DNA of 64,000 nt from Mesorhizobium sp. B2-3-12 (GCF_006442205.1 NZ_VFVR01000002.1:744001-808000); one strand, 5' to 3'; counted from the stretch's first letter, positions 29,125-38,842 are shown. A program made the numbers and translations. The notes: generated from the letters alone by a model not told the origin.

Positions 29125-29197
29125 CAGTGTGGCTCAGAACCCGGAATTCGCGCATCGCGCTCGTCCCAGCTATGGCGAATTCCGGATTGCCACACTG
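29125..29197. repeat. Second nested hairpin in the GST-uppP gap
   Basis: Outer arms CAGTGTGGC/GCCACACTG (29125-29133, 29189-29197) and inner arms CCGGAATTCGC/GCGAATTCCGG (29141-29151, 29175-29185). It directly follows the 28-bp inverted repeat. A third small hairpin GGCCGC/GCGGCC is at 29227-29245, closer to uppP. Confidence 0.8.
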
Positions 29198-29332
29198 GCG
29201 AATCGCAGGGCGCACCGGTAAGTCTTGGCCGCCCGGTTAGCGGCCGTCAGGGGTGCTGCGACCTATAGGGGGACTTCAACGCCATGACAAGCAAGCCGTG
29301 CCGTTAGCCGTCATGCAAATGCCGAGGTAGAA

Positions 29333-30139
29333 ATGGAAAGCCAGACCATCGTCGAAGCCCTGCTGCTCGGCCTGTTGGAGGGACTGACCGAATTCATACC
29401 GGTGTCCTCGACCGGCCATATCCTGCTCGCCGGCCATTTCCTCGGCTTCCAGTCGACCGGCAAGGCCTTCGAGATCCTGATCCAGCTCGGCGCCATCCTG
29501 GCGATCCTGAGCGTCTATTTCCGCCGGCTGTGGCAGATGCTGCTCGACCTGCCGCATGACCGACTGACGCGGCATTTCGTCATCGGCATCCTCATCGCCT
29601 TCCTGCCGGCGGCGATCATCGGCGCGCTGGCGCACGACTTCATCAAGACGGTACTGTTCGAATCGCCACGACTGATCTGCATCATGCTGATCATCGGCGG
29701 CGTGGTGCTACTGGTCGTCGACCGCATGAATCTCAAGCCCGTCTATCGCGACGTCGAGCGGTTTCCGACCCGACTTTACCTGCAGATCGGGCTGTTCCAG
29801 TGCCTGTCGCTGATCCCCGGCACCTCGCGCTCGGGCTCGACCATCGTCGGCGCGCTGCTGCTCGGCGTCGACAAGCGCGCGGCGGCGGAATTTTCCTTCT
29901 TCCTCGCCATCCCGACCATGGTCGGGGCGTTTGCCTTCGACCTGTTCAAGAACCGCAACGTGCTTACCTCGGCCGACCTGCCGATCATTGCGATCGGCTT
30001 CGTCGCCGCCTTCGTCACGGCCTTGGTCGTGGTGCGCTACCTCCTCGATTACGTCTCGCGCAACGGCTACTCGCTGTTCGGCTGGTGGCGGCTGGTTGTG
30101 GGGATCATCGGGCTGGTAGCGTTGATGATCTGGGGATGA
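29333..30139 (+). CDS. uppP: Undecaprenyl-diphosphatase
   Basis: 268 residues, about eight membrane segments. The catalytic motif [15 protein letters not shown] is at residues 17-31 and the second motif [15 protein letters not shown] at about 162-176. It recycles undecaprenyl pyrophosphate to the monophosphate carrier used for peptidoglycan and for the lipid-linked sugars handled by the cassette at 1-3160. Also linked to bacitracin resistance (older name bacA; not the rhizobial symbiosis BacA). The upstream leader contains three hairpins. Confidence 0.96.
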   Translation: MESQTIVEALLLGLLEGLTEFIPVSSTGHILLAGHFLGFQSTGKAFEILIQLGAILAILSVYFRRLWQMLLDLPHDRLTRHFVIGILIAFLPAAIIGALAHDFIKTVLFESPRLICIMLIIGGVVLLVVDRMNLKPVYRDVERFPTRLYLQIGLFQCLSLIPGTSRSGSTIVGALLLGVDKRAAAEFSFFLAIPTMVGAFAFDLFKNRNVLTSADLPIIAIGFVAAFVTALVVVRYLLDYVSRNGYSLFGWWRLVVGIIGLVALMIWG

Positions 30140-30183
30140 GCGCAGCGACCGGTTCGGTTGGAGCCACATATCCCCAAACGTCA

Positions 30184-30360
30184 GCGCCGCCCCTCACCTG
30201 CCTGCCGGCATCCTCTCCCCGTATAGGGACGGGGAGAGGGTGCTGTCATCCGCGATTTCGCCAACTACAACGGTTGCAAGAAGGTCGCCGTCGCCGCGGC
30301 CGCCTCCCTTCTCCCAGTCCCTATACGGGGAGAAGTGCCCGGCAGGGCGATGAGGGGCAG
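30184..30360. repeat. Snap-back palindromic intergenic repeat D
   Basis: A left arm like repeat C (GCCCCTCACCTGCCTGCCGG, then CCTCTCCCCGTATAGGGAC) and an inverted right arm (GTCCCTATACGGGGAGAAG, then GGCAGGGCGATGAGGGGC) lie about 60 bases apart in the 260-base gap between the uppP and yraN stops. The arms could pair over their whole length. The convergent position suits a bidirectional transcript end. Confidence 0.75.
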
Positions 30361-30399
30361 AACTAATTTCAACGAATGGATTGCCCTTCGGCAACGAGC

Positions 30400-30777
30400 C
30401 TAATTCCGGCCATAAAACGCATTCGGGACATGCACCGGCCAGCGCCAGGGCAGCACGGCAACCATGTCGAAGCGCATCGACAGCCTGCCATAGTCGGGCT
30501 GTCGCGATAGCCAAATGTCGGCCGCACCCTCGATGCGGCGCTCCGATTCGCGGCCGATCGCCTCCATGGCCTCGATCAGCGTGCGGCGCGCCTTGACCTC
30601 GACGAACAGCACCAGATCGCCACGCCGCGCGATCAGGTCGATCTCGCCAAAGCGGGTGCGGTGGCGGCGCGCCAGGATGCGGTAGCCCTTCAGCATCAGC
30701 GCCACGGCCGCCAGCCATTCGCCGCGATGGCCGCGCCGGTAAGCTTTCAGGCGGCTGGCGCTCGGGCGCTCAGCCAT
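30400..30777 (-). CDS. yraN: UPF0102 family endonuclease-fold protein YraN
   Basis: 125 residues from the ATG at 30777, which overlaps the last codons of rsmI. The PD-(D/E)XK-like core [21 protein letters not shown] is at about residues 45-65 (acidic, acidic, E-x-K). Members are Holliday-junction-resolvase-like; function unproven. The rsmI-yraN neighbourhood is conserved in many Proteobacteria. Confidence 0.92.
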   Translation of the reverse strand: MAERPSASRLKAYRRGHRGEWLAAVALMLKGYRILARRHRTRFGEIDLIARRGDLVLFVEVKARRTLIEAMEAIGRESERRIEGAADIWLSRQPDYGRLSMRFDMVAVLPWRWPVHVPNAFYGRN

Positions 30778-31672
30778 CGTCGCCTTCTCGAAGTTCAAGC
30801 AGCCGCCGATAAAGCGCCTGCTTCTGGCCGCCGGTCATTTTCGCGGCTTCCGCCGCCGCCTTGGACGCCGGCATCTCCGCGGCCAGCGATAGCAGCAGGC
30901 GGTCGATATCTTCAGGTTCGTCGGCCCTGGCCTCGGCAGGACCGACGCAGACGACGATCTCGCCCTTCGGCGTGTCCGCCGCCGCATAGTGGTCGGCGAG
31001 CGCTTGCAGCGTGCCGGTGCGGATTTCCTCGAACGTCTTGGTCAATTCCCGGCCGATGGCGGCCTTGCGCTCGCCGCCGAGGGCCTCGACCATGGCGCCG
31101 AGCGACTCGGCCAGCCGGCGCGGCGATTCGAAGAAGATCAGCGTCGCAGGTACCGCCTTCAGCGTCTCCAGCCGCGACAACCGCTGGCCAACCTTGACCG
31201 GCAGGAAGCCGGCGAACAGGAAAGCGTCCGACGGCAGGCCGGATGCGGTGAGCGCTGCTAGCGGCGCCGACGGGCCGGGAATCGGCACGACGCGAATGCC
31301 GTGCTCGAGCGCCTCGCCGACCAGCCGGTAGCCGGGGTCGGAGACCAGCGGCGTGCCGGCATCCGAAATCAGCGCCACGCTCTGTCCGGCTTCGAGTGCC
31401 GCGATCAGCTTCGGCCCGGCCTCGCCGGCATTGTGCTCGTGATAGGCCGTGGTGCGGCGGCGGATGCCGTAGCGGTCGAGCAGCACGCGCGACACGCGCG
31501 TGTCCTCGCAGGCGACGATGTCGGCGGCGGCCAGCGTCTCCAGCGCGCGCAGCGTGATATCGGCGAGGTTGCCGATCGGCGTCGCCACCAGATAGAGCGC
31601 CGGATCGAGCGGACGGGCCGCGATTTCGGTCTGCCCGACCACATAGCTGCGCTTGCCCGTCTCGCCAGTCAC
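30770..31672 (-). CDS. rsmI: 16S rRNA (cytidine(1402)-2'-O)-methyltransferase
   Basis: 300 residues, tetrapyrrole-methylase fold: [57 protein letters not shown] and [23 protein letters not shown] in pieces of the family signature. It 2'-O-methylates C1402 in the ribosomal decoding centre. First gene of the rsmI-yraN pair. The 169 bases upstream (31673-31841) separate it from a divergent small gene. Confidence 0.95.
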   Translation of the reverse strand: MTGETGKRSYVVGQTEIAARPLDPALYLVATPIGNLADITLRALETLAAADIVACEDTRVSRVLLDRYGIRRRTTAYHEHNAGEAGPKLIAALEAGQSVALISDAGTPLVSDPGYRLVGEALEHGIRVVPIPGPSAPLAALTASGLPSDAFLFAGFLPVKVGQRLSRLETLKAVPATLIFFESPRRLAESLGAMVEALGGERKAAIGRELTKTFEEIRTGTLQALADHYAAADTPKGEIVVCVGPAEARADEPEDIDRLLLSLAAEMPASKAAAEAAKMTGGQKQALYRRLLELREGDDG

Positions 31673-31841
31673 CGATGCCGTCTCCGTTCAAGCCTATCTG
31701 GCCTGCCAAATCCTGTTTGGCATGGCTGGCGCCGGCTTGCAAAACTCACGCCGATGTAAGGTGGCCGCCATTCCTTCGCCACAGTGCGGAACGAAACCGG
31801 TTTTGGCAGATTTAGCCCCTGATTCCCCTAGGGAGGACAGG

Positions 31842-32015
31842 ATGGACAGCCTGAAGATACAGGACGCGTTCGCGCCCTATTATGCCGATCGCAATCGTGC
31901 CGCGCGGCGGGACAAGCGGCTGCCCGCCAAGGCCGGCCCGACAGCGGAGCCGACAGCCGTGCCCACCAACGTAAAGCTTTCCGACAACAAACCCGACAGC
32001 ACGACGGAGCACTGA
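31842..32015 (+). CDS. Small hypothetical protein
   Basis: 57 residues. The ATG at 31842 has an excellent AGGGAGGA nine bases before it, which decides the start although the frame is open to 31653. The protein is hydrophilic (SLKIQDAFAPYYADRNRAAR, then a proline/threonine-rich middle and a polar tail). No family recognised. It stands alone, divergent from rsmI. Confidence 0.6.
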   Translation: MDSLKIQDAFAPYYADRNRAARRDKRLPAKAGPTAEPTAVPTNVKLSDNKPDSTTEH

Positions 32016-32094
32016 CCGGACGATGCCCAATCGCTTCGATATCTTCATCACCCGTCTTGAGACGAAAAACGCCCGCAACGGCGTACCCTTGCCC

Positions 32095-32238
32095 TCATTG
32101 GGGGACCAGCACCGCGGTCGCCGCGACAAGGACAACGCCAAGCCAGTCCGGAACGGTGAGGCCCACGCGGAGAAAGAACGCGGAAAGCACCGCCACAAGC
32201 ACGACGCCTGACCGGGCTCGGATTGGCGACACAGCCAC
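32095..32238 (-). CDS. Possible small membrane protein
   Basis: 47 codons with GTG starts at 32238 or 32232. After a short basic N-terminus there are two hydrophobic stretches (GVVLVAVLSAFFL and WLGVVLVAATAVLV) linked by RVGLTVPD, ending in PQ. No clear ribosome site. It shares the 252-base gap 32016-32267 with an alternative 62-codon plus-strand frame (32023-32211) of very polar composition; I favour the minus frame because of its membrane pattern. No family recognised. Confidence 0.3.
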   Translation of the reverse strand: MAVSPIRARSGVVLVAVLSAFFLRVGLTVPDWLGVVLVAATAVLVPQ

Positions 32239-32267
32239 CCGAAGGTGGCGAACGCTGGGCCAGGCGC

Positions 32268-32591
32268 TCAGTCCAGATAGCGTGAAACACGCGCCTTCAG
32301 AAGCGCTATCAGCTCCGGATCCATGAATTCGTACTCGTCCGGGATGTCGAGGCAGATCACCTTGGCCGCCTTCAGGCTGGCCTTGAATTTCTTCTGCAGT
32401 TTCGTCCGGTGGGTTTTCTCCATGACAAAAATGATGTCGGCCCAGGCGACCAGTTCGTGCGTCAGCGGCGTATCGGCGTCATGATTGGTGCCGGCCGACG
32501 CGACCTCTATGTCGCGGCGCGTGGAAAACACCTGCTCGGCGGTCGGGCTGCGCAAGCGGTTCTGGCTGCAAACGAAGAGGATGTTCTTCAC
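32268..32591 (-). CDS. Low-molecular-weight protein tyrosine phosphatase-like protein
   Basis: 107 residues, shorter than classical LMW-PTP (about 150). The phosphate loop CSQNRLRSPTAE fits C-x5-R-S at residues 8-15. The general-acid aspartate is probably in CLDIPDEYEFMD. Members of this short class are cytosolic and of unproven substrate. It follows hemW by 19 bases on the same strand and is probably in that operon. Confidence 0.88.
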   Translation of the reverse strand: MKNILFVCSQNRLRSPTAEQVFSTRRDIEVASAGTNHDADTPLTHELVAWADIIFVMEKTHRTKLQKKFKASLKAAKVICLDIPDEYEFMDPELIALLKARVSRYLD

Positions 32592-32610
32592 GGGCTCCTC
32601 TGAACCGTCA

Positions 32611-33789
32611 TTACCGCGCCAGGTCCGCCACCACGGCGTCCAGCACGATCATCCCGGCGGGGGTGGCGCGCAGGCGCGCGTTGCCGATCGGCGCCACCAG
32701 CCCCTCGCCCTGCAGCACCGAAAGCCGGGCGCTGGACAAGCCGCGTCCGGAAAACGCCTCGTAGCGCGTGAGGTCGATGCCTTCGGCAAGCCTCAGCCCC
32801 ATCAGCAGGAACTCGTCGGCTTCTTCCGAACGCGTCAGGAGCTCGCCACCGGTGATGCCATGGCCCTTGGCCTCGACCAGATTGGCCCAGGTCTCCGGCA
32901 TTCTCTCCGCGATCGTCACCACCCGGTGGCCGTTCTCGACGAAGCGTCCATGCGCGCCGGGGCCGACGCCGACATATTCGCCGTAGCGCCAGTAGGTCAG
33001 ATTGTGCCGGCTCTCGGCGCCCGGCCTGGCATGGTTGGAAATCTCGTAAGCCGGCAAACCATGCGTCGCCGTGATCTCCTGCGTCAGCGCATAGAGATCG
33101 GCGGCGTGGTCGTTGTCGGGAATGATGAACTTCTTCGCCGCGTGCAGCGCGTGGAAGGGCGTGCCTTCCTCGATGGTCAGCTGGTAGAGCGACAGATGGT
33201 CGGCGGCATGGCCGATCGCCTGTTCGAGTTCCGCCTGCCAAGCCTCCGGCGTCTGGCCGGGACGGGCATAGATCAGGTCGAAGGAGAGGCGCGGAAAAAT
33301 CTCGCGCGCCAGCCCGATGGCGTGCAGCGCTTCCTCGACATTGTGCAGCCGGCCAAGGAAGCGCAAATCCTTGTCGTTCAACGCCTGCACGCCGAGCGAG
33401 ACGCGGTTGACGCCCGCGGTCCGGTAGCCGCGAAACCGCTCGGCCTCGACGGAGGACGGATTGGCCTCCAGCGTCACCTCGATGCCGTCAGGCACCGACC
33501 AATTCTTGGCCACCGCGTCGAGAACCCTGGCCACCGTCTCCGGCTTCATCAGCGACGGCGTGCCGCCGCCGAGAAAGATGCTGGTGACCTCGCGCGGCCC
33601 GGTACGCTGGCGCATCGTCGCCAGCTCGGCCTCGAAGGCGGCGGCAAAGCGCTCCTGGTCGACCGGCTGGTGGCGGACATGGCTGTTGAAGTCGCAATAG
33701 GGGCATTTGGCCGCGCAGAACGGCCAATGCACGTAAACGCCGAAGCCCGGGCCGCGGTCGAGCGGCATGTTGGTGCTGGACCCGATCAT
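32611..33789 (-). CDS. hemW: Radical SAM haem chaperone HemW
   Basis: 392 residues. The radical-SAM cluster motif is [10 protein letters not shown] (about residues 24-33), preceded by VYVHWPF, and [10 protein letters not shown] follows. HemW-type rather than HemN because the CxxxCxxC lacks the extra HemN cysteine context. Such proteins bind and deliver haem. Its start overlaps the rdgB stop (33786-33789), so the two are translationally coupled. Confidence 0.93.
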   Translation of the reverse strand: MIGSSTNMPLDRGPGFGVYVHWPFCAAKCPYCDFNSHVRHQPVDQERFAAAFEAELATMRQRTGPREVTSIFLGGGTPSLMKPETVARVLDAVAKNWSVPDGIEVTLEANPSSVEAERFRGYRTAGVNRVSLGVQALNDKDLRFLGRLHNVEEALHAIGLAREIFPRLSFDLIYARPGQTPEAWQAELEQAIGHAADHLSLYQLTIEEGTPFHALHAAKKFIIPDNDHAADLYALTQEITATHGLPAYEISNHARPGAESRHNLTYWRYGEYVGVGPGAHGRFVENGHRVVTIAERMPETWANLVEAKGHGITGGELLTRSEEADEFLLMGLRLAEGIDLTRYEAFSGRGLSSARLSVLQGEGLVAPIGNARLRATPAGMIVLDAVVADLAR

Positions 33790-34433
33790 TCCGAACCAAG
33801 CCGGGCGCGGGCGAATTTCTGGAAGGCGCGGGCGCGGTGCGACAGCGCCGTCGGCTGGCCGGGCTTCCAGCCGTGCTTTTGCTCCGCGCTCATCTCGCCG
33901 AAAGTTTTGTCGAAGCCATTGGGCAGGAACACCGGATCGTAGCCGAAGCCGAGCTCGCCGCGCGGCGGCCAGACCAGCGTGCCTTCGGCCTCGCCGCGAT
34001 AATATTCGGCCTCGCCGTTCGGGAAAGCGAGGCAGATGACGGCGACGAAGCGGCCCGTGCGCTGGCCGGGCGTGGCCGCGCCGACCTCCTGCATCGCCAC
34101 TTCGGTGCGCTGCATGGCCATGGCGAAATCGCGCGATCCTTCAGGAGTTTCAGCCCAGTTGGCGGTGTAGACGCCGGGCGCGCCGTCGAGCGCGTCGACG
34201 CACAGGCCCGAATCGTCCGACAGCGCCGGCAGGCCGGTCGCCTTGGCGGCGGCAAAGGCCTTGATGTAGGCGTTTTCCTCGAAGGTGGTGCCGGTCTCCT
34301 CTGGCTCGGGCAGGCCGTAGGCCTTGGCCGATTTCGCCTCGAAGCCGAACGGTCCCATCAAATCGGCGAATTCGCGCAGCTTGCCTTCATTGTGGCTGGC
34401 GACGACGATCTTCTTGCCATCAAGTGTATGCAT
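33786..34433 (-). CDS. rdgB: XTP/dITP diphosphatase (RdgB/HAM1)
   Basis: 215 residues from the ATG at 34433. Family motifs: [13 protein letters not shown] (about 9-21), [22 protein letters not shown], and [10 protein letters not shown]. It hydrolyses non-canonical purine triphosphates and so protects DNA and RNA. Its ATG shares one base with the stop of the VOC gene and its own stop overlaps the start of hemW, giving a tight VOC-rdgB-hemW operon. Confidence 0.96.
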   Translation of the reverse strand: MHTLDGKKIVVASHNEGKLREFADLMGPFGFEAKSAKAYGLPEPEETGTTFEENAYIKAFAAAKATGLPALSDDSGLCVDALDGAPGVYTANWAETPEGSRDFAMAMQRTEVAMQEVGAATPGQRTGRFVAVICLAFPNGEAEYYRGEAEGTLVWPPRGELGFGYDPVFLPNGFDKTFGEMSAEQKHGWKPGQPTALSHRARAFQKFARARLGSE

Positions 34434-34843
34434 CAAAGGCCCCAGATTCTCGGCTCGGCGAACTCGATCGAGTTGCCCGAGGGGTCGCGTATATAGAGCG
34501 AACGCCCGCCTTGCGGCCATTCGAATTCGCTTTCGATGGCGATTTTCCTCGCCTGAAGATGGGCTTTCCAGGCGTCGATTTCAGCGGCGGTCGCGGCAAA
34601 GCACAGATGGCCGTCGCCGACAGCGCCGTGCGGAGGGACTTTCAGCTTCGCATCGGGCGCGGGCGGGATTTTGGTTGCCTCGGCGTTGAAGATGAGCAGA
34701 ACGCCCGGTCCGCAGCGGAAGAAGAGGTGGCGGCCTTCGACCTTGCCAAGGAGGATGAGGCCGAGGATGTCGGTGTAGAACGTTTCCGCCTCAGCGAGGT
34801 CGGTGACATAGAGGGCCGATTCCAGGATTGCGGAGGGTGTCAC
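34433..34843 (-). CDS. Glyoxalase/bleomycin resistance (VOC) family protein
   Basis: 136 residues with two beta-alpha-beta-beta-beta halves: [20 protein letters not shown] at the start and [18 protein letters not shown] then [17 protein letters not shown] at the end. The metal ligands His and Glu of the second half are visible (GDGHLCF, SIEFAE). Substrate unknown. It lies between rph and rdgB, genes that are usually direct neighbours in related genomes, so it may be a later insertion. Confidence 0.88.
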   Translation of the reverse strand: MTPSAILESALYVTDLAEAETFYTDILGLILLGKVEGRHLFFRCGPGVLLIFNAEATKIPPAPDAKLKVPPHGAVGDGHLCFAATAAEIDAWKAHLQARKIAIESEFEWPQGGRSLYIRDPSGNSIEFAEPRIWGL

Positions 34844-34846
34844 GAG

Positions 34847-35005
34847 GCGCCCCCCTCTGCCCTGCCGGGCATCTCCCCCTCAAGTGGGGAGATTGGCGGT
34901 TTCAGCTCCGCCGCACATCCTGCGCCGTTGATAGATGTCGAAAGCCGATCGAACATCCGATCTCCCCCCTTGAGGGGGAGATGGCCGGCAGGCCAGAGGG
35001 GGGCG
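34847..35005. repeat. Snap-back palindromic intergenic repeat E
   Basis: Left arm CCCCCCTCTGCCCTGCCGGG then CATCTCCCCCTCAAG, and an inverted right arm CTTGAGGGGGAGATGGCCGG then CAGGCCAGAGGGGGG, about 75 bases apart, filling the gap between rph and the VOC gene. The organisation matches repeat G downstream of ligD. Confidence 0.8.
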
Positions 35006-35025
35006 TTCAAGCTCGGCATCGAAAC

Positions 35026-35742
35026 TCAGGCCACCGCCATCTGCTGCAGGCTGACCAGGCGGGAAATGCCCTTCTTGGCCAATCCCATCAAATCCGCGAA
35101 TTGCGCTTCGGAAAAGGGTTCGCCCTCGGCGGTGCCCTGGATCTCGACGATGCCGCCCTTGCCGGTCATGACGAAATTGGCGTCGGTGCCTGCCGAGGAA
35201 TCCTCGATATAGTCGAGGTCGATGACCGGCTGGCCATCATGGATGCCGCAGGAGATCGCCGCGACATGGTCCTTGAGCACCTTCGAAACGCTGGCCATCT
35301 GACGCGCTTCCATCCAGCGCAGGCAATCGTAAAGCGCCACCCAACCACCGGTGATCGAGGCGGTGCGGGTGCCGCCATCGGCCTGGATGACGTCGCAGTC
35401 GACGGTGATCTGCTGTTCGCCGAGTGCCTGCAGGTCGACCACGGCACGCAGCGAGCGGCCGATCAGGCGCTGGATCTCCAGCGTGCGGCCGCCCTGCTTG
35501 CCGGCGGAAGCCTCGCGGCGCATGCGCTCGCCGGTCGAGCGCGGCAGCATGCCATATTCGGCCGTGACCCAGCCCTTGCCGGAATTGCGCATCCAGCCCG
35601 GCACCTTTTCCTCAAGGCTCGCGGTGCATAGCACATGGGTGTCGCCGAACTTCACCAGGCACGAGCCTTCGGCGTGCTTGGAGACGCCGCGCTCGAAAGA
35701 GATGGCGCGCATTTCGTCGAATTGGCGTTTGGAGGGGCGCAT
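35026..35742 (-). CDS. rph: Ribonuclease PH
   Basis: 238 residues, normal length. N-terminal [19 protein letters not shown], then [20 protein letters not shown], the central [13 protein letters not shown] segment ([15 protein letters not shown]), and [21 protein letters not shown] near the end. It trims tRNA 3' ends by phosphorolysis. It is divergent from hrcA across 180 bases, the usual arrangement in this order. Confidence 0.97.
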   Translation of the reverse strand: MRPSKRQFDEMRAISFERGVSKHAEGSCLVKFGDTHVLCTASLEEKVPGWMRNSGKGWVTAEYGMLPRSTGERMRREASAGKQGGRTLEIQRLIGRSLRAVVDLQALGEQQITVDCDVIQADGGTRTASITGGWVALYDCLRWMEARQMASVSKVLKDHVAAISCGIHDGQPVIDLDYIEDSSAGTDANFVMTGKGGIVEIQGTAEGEPFSEAQFADLMGLAKKGISRLVSLQQMAVA

Positions 35743-35922
35743 TCGGCCTGCTTTCTGTCAGTTTCTTGAAATCGTGGCCGGCTTTTAGACGCAAGGGGGG
35801 CAGCGCGCAAAGGAAAACGGACCTGGGATCCGAGACAGACACCCCGGGGTGATCGGCCACAGACACCGGGTTGCGCGCGGCGTACCGAAGTCTATATCCT
35901 GAACACGGAGGTTTTTGGCCGA

Positions 35923-37005
35923 ATGACCAAGGCAGTCGATCCCGCTTCGCAGTCGCCCGCTCTTCAATCACTCGACATGCGCTCGCGCGACATTTTCCGG
36001 CGCATCGTCGATTCCTATCTGAGGGACGGCGAGCCCGTGGGCTCGCGCAGCCTGTCGCGCATCCTGCCCTCCTCGCTGTCGCCGGCCACCATCCGCAACG
36101 TGATGAGCGACCTCGAACATCTCGGGCTGATCTACGCGCCGCATATCTCGGCCGGGCGGCTGCCGACGCAGGCCGGCCTGCGCTTCTTCGTCGATGCCTT
36201 CATGGAGCTTGGCGACCTCTCCGACGAGGAGCGCCGCACCATCGAGGCGCAGGTGCGCGCCTCCGGCTCCGGCGCCACGCTGGAGCACATGCTGACCGAG
36301 GCCAGCCAGATGCTGTCGGGCATGTCGCGCGGCGCCGGCCTGGTGCTGGCCGCCAAGAACGAGGTAGCGCTGAAGCATATCGAATTCATCCAGCTCGAGC
36401 CGACCAAGGCGCTGGCCGTGCTGGTGTCGCAGAACGGCGACGTCGAGAATCGCGTCGTCGACCTGCCCGCCGGCACCACGGTCTCGCAGCTGCACGAGGC
36501 CTCGAATTTTCTCAATGCGCATATTCGCGGCCGCACGCTGGCCGAGGCGCGCACCGAGATCGCCCGCATCAAGGAGGAGACGCGGGCCGCGCTAGACACG
36601 CTGTCGCAGGATCTCGTCGAAAAGGGGCTGGCGGTGTGGGCGGGCGCCGAAAGCGGCCTGCCGGCACGGCTCATCGTGCGCGGCCGCGCCAATCTGCTCG
36701 AAAACGTCACCGCCCAGGCCGACATCGAGCTATTGCGACATTTGTTCGAGGACATGGAGACGCAGGACGGGCTGATCCAGCTGCTCGACCTTGCCGAGCA
36801 GGGATCGGGCGTGCGCATCTTCATCGGCTCGGAAAACAAGCTGTTCTCGCTGTCGGGCTCGTCGCTGGTTGTGGCGCCCTATCGCGACAAGGATGCCCGC
36901 GTCGTCGGCGCGCTCGGCGTCATCGGCCCGACCCGGCTCAACTATGCTCGCATCGTGCCGATGGTGGATTATACGGCGCAGCTGATATCGCGCATGCTGC
37001 GCTAA
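35923..37005 (+). CDS. hrcA: Heat-inducible transcription repressor HrcA
   Basis: 360 residues. N-terminal winged helix with LRDGEPVGSRSLSRILPSSL then SPATIRNVMSDLEHLGLI (about 25-65), and the conserved LAEQGSGVRIFIGSEN and DYTAQLISRMLR of the C-terminal domain. HrcA binds CIRCE and represses groESL or dnaK genes. No CIRCE element (TTAGCACTC-N9-GAGTGCTAA) is seen in the 180-base upstream space. grpE, its usual next gene, is absent; instead a long palindrome overlaps the hrcA stop codon. Confidence 0.96.
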   Translation: MTKAVDPASQSPALQSLDMRSRDIFRRIVDSYLRDGEPVGSRSLSRILPSSLSPATIRNVMSDLEHLGLIYAPHISAGRLPTQAGLRFFVDAFMELGDLSDEERRTIEAQVRASGSGATLEHMLTEASQMLSGMSRGAGLVLAAKNEVALKHIEFIQLEPTKALAVLVSQNGDVENRVVDLPAGTTVSQLHEASNFLNAHIRGRTLAEARTEIARIKEETRAALDTLSQDLVEKGLAVWAGAESGLPARLIVRGRANLLENVTAQADIELLRHLFEDMETQDGLIQLLDLAEQGSGVRIFIGSENKLFSLSGSSLVVAPYRDKDARVVGALGVIGPTRLNYARIVPMVDYTAQLISRMLR

Positions 37006-37144
37006 GGTGACGATATTCAGGTGAGACCGGTCTGCAAACGGCTGCCACCTGCGCTTCCGGTGCTCACGTACAGAAGTACGCTCCGCTCCGGTTGTCGGTA
37101 TCAACCGTTTTCGACTCGGCCTGACCTGAATATCGACACCTTAG
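37002..37144. repeat. 143-bp palindromic element overlapping the hrcA stop
   Basis: Ends CTAAGGTGACGATATTCAGGT and its complement (37002-37022, 37124-37144) differ by one base. Inner parts continue the imperfect pairing down to a CGTACAGAAGTACG hairpin near 37067-37080. The element starts on the TAA of hrcA. Its make-up recalls the long palindromic repeats of Brucella and related genomes, by memory only. It may end hrcA transcription. Confidence 0.85.
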
Positions 37145-37183
37145 AGCCCCAGAATCGAACAACAGGCAGCAAGGAGAAGAAGA

Positions 37184-37381
37184 ATGGCGCTGGAATCGTT
37201 CAAGGCCCAGATCAGCCTGCTGCTGGAGGAGATGGTCAATCAGCCCGAGGACGTGCACGAGGTGCAGGAGCAGTTGCGCGAGAAACTGCGGGAAATGCGC
37301 GCCATGGGCCTGCCGCTGCCGGCCGATCTCGTCGAGCTGGAAAAGCGCCTGGATAGCGACCTCGACGCCACCGAAGCTTGA
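37184..37381 (+). CDS. Small conserved-type helical protein, hypothetical
   Basis: 65 residues with AAGGAGAAGAAG directly upstream of the ATG. The sequence is charged and helical (VQEQLREKLREMRAMGLPLP then LVELEKRLDSDLDATEA), with a predicted amphipathic or coiled-coil stretch. No named family recognised. Downstream is the sorbosone-dehydrogenase-like gene, 111 bases away. Confidence 0.75.
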   Translation: MALESFKAQISLLLEEMVNQPEDVHEVQEQLREKLREMRAMGLPLPADLVELEKRLDSDLDATEA

Positions 37382-37492
37382 TAACCGCTCTACCGTCGCT
37401 CCAACCGGACGTGTGGCATGGAACCATCCGCCACGCTCGGCCGTTGCCGCTGCGCGCGGCAATCGATTTGCGGCACGATGCGGAGGTCTCTC

Positions 37493-38842
37493 ATGATAAG
37501 ACTTGCCTCGATGGCCGCCATCCCGGTCAGCCTCATCATTGCCGGTTCGGCCCTGGCGGCCGATCAGCCGGTGCTCAAGGGTCCGGCCGCCTTCGGTGAC
37601 TGGCGCGCCGACAGGCCGGGCGTGCGCCGGCTGATCAAGCCGGAAGACCTGCCGAAGCCCTACGTCACCAAATCGGCCTCGAACAGCGCGGGGCTAGCGG
37701 ACATGCCAGCGGACGCAAAGCCGCAACTGCCGCCCGGGTTCTCGGCCGAGCTGATCGCCTCTGGCATCGACAATCCGCGCGTCGTGCGCGTGGCGCCGAA
37801 CGGCGACCTGTTCGTCGCCGACAGCGAGGCCAACCAGGTTCGCGTCTATCGGCTGATAAAGGGCGGCGCGCAACCGGCCGAGCAAGGGGTCTTCGCCGGC
37901 AATCTCAACCAGCCCTACGGCATTGCCTTCTATCCCTTGGGCAACGACCCGCAATGGGTCTATGTCGCCAACAGCGACAGCATCGTGCGCTTCCCCTACA
38001 GGAGCGGCGAGTTGAAGGCATCCGGCGGGCCGGAAACCATCGTCGACCACATTCCGGCTAGTCACCACTGGACGCGCGACATCGCCTTTTCGCCCGACGG
38101 CAAGACGCTCTATTTGTCGGTCGGCTCCGGCTCGAACGTCGCCGAGGACATGGGCAAACAACCGGAAGGCGGTCTCGAAACATGGGTCAAGTCGCAGCCG
38201 ATCGGCGCGACCTGGGGATCCGAGGAGGGCCGCGCCGACGTCAGGGCCTTCGATCCCGACGGGAAGAACGGACGCATCGTCGCCACCGGCCTGCGCAACT
38301 GTTCGGGCATGACGATCCAGCCGGCGACCGGCGCGCTGTGGTGCGTCGTCAACGAGCGCGACGCGCTCGGCGACAATGTGCCGGCCGAATACGCGACATC
38401 GGTCAGGGAAGGCGCCTTTTATGGCTGGCCGTGGTACTACATCGGCAACAATGAGGATCCGCGCCACAAGGGCGAGCGCCCCGACCTCGCTGGCAAGGCC
38501 ACTGTTCCCGATGTGCTGATGCAGGCCCATTCGGCACCGCTCAACATCGCCTTCTACACCGGCAAGGCTTTCCCGCAGGAGTATCAGGGCGATGCCTTCG
38601 TTGCCCTGCACGGCTCCTGGAATCGCGGCAACCGCACCGGCTACAAGGTGGTGCGTTTGCTGTTCAAGGACGGCAAACCGACCGGTGAATACGAGGATTT
38701 CATGACCGGCTTCGTCGTTTCCAACGGCGAGGTGTGGGGCCGGCCGGTCGGTGTGGCGGTGGCAAACGACGGCGCGCTGATCGTGACCGAGGATGGCAAC
38801 GGCACCATCTGGCGCGTGACTTACGGTGATGGCCGCTCCTGA
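37493..38842 (+). CDS. Sorbosone dehydrogenase family PQQ-type beta-propeller protein
   Basis: 449 residues from the ATG at 37493 (CGGAGG six bases before). A signal peptide (core ASMAAIPVSLIIAGSA, cleavage near ALA) is followed by a six-bladed propeller of the GSDH/L-sorbosone dehydrogenase type: GFSAELIASGIDNPRVVRVA, ANQVRVYRL, RDIAFSPDGKTLYLSVGSG, GSWNRGNRTGYKVVRL and a final ALIVTEDGNGTIWRVTY. Such proteins oxidise sugars or aldehydes with PQQ in the periplasm. No cytochrome CxxCH is present. Cofactor and substrate are inferred from family only. Confidence 0.88.
   Translation: MIRLASMAAIPVSLIIAGSALAADQPVLKGPAAFGDWRADRPGVRRLIKPEDLPKPYVTKSASNSAGLADMPADAKPQLPPGFSAELIASGIDNPRVVRVAPNGDLFVADSEANQVRVYRLIKGGAQPAEQGVFAGNLNQPYGIAFYPLGNDPQWVYVANSDSIVRFPYRSGELKASGGPETIVDHIPASHHWTRDIAFSPDGKTLYLSVGSGSNVAEDMGKQPEGGLETWVKSQPIGATWGSEEGRADVRAFDPDGKNGRIVATGLRNCSGMTIQPATGALWCVVNERDALGDNVPAEYATSVREGAFYGWPWYYIGNNEDPRHKGERPDLAGKATVPDVLMQAHSAPLNIAFYTGKAFPQEYQGDAFVALHGSWNRGNRTGYKVVRLLFKDGKPTGEYEDFMTGFVVSNGEVWGRPVGVAVANDGALIVTEDGNGTIWRVTYGDGRS

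Noticed and set aside
29013..29195. N-terminal extension of the GST through the hairpin region
   Set aside because: The GST fold begins at the ATG at 29012; the extension only translates the inverted repeat.
32023..32211. 62-codon plus-strand frame
   Set aside because: Extremely polar (Lys/His/Arg/Glu) without ribosome site or homology; the opposite strand has a more protein-like membrane pattern.
35743..35922. Search for a CIRCE element before hrcA
   Set aside because: No TTAGCACTC-N9-GAGTGCTAA or close variant in this space.
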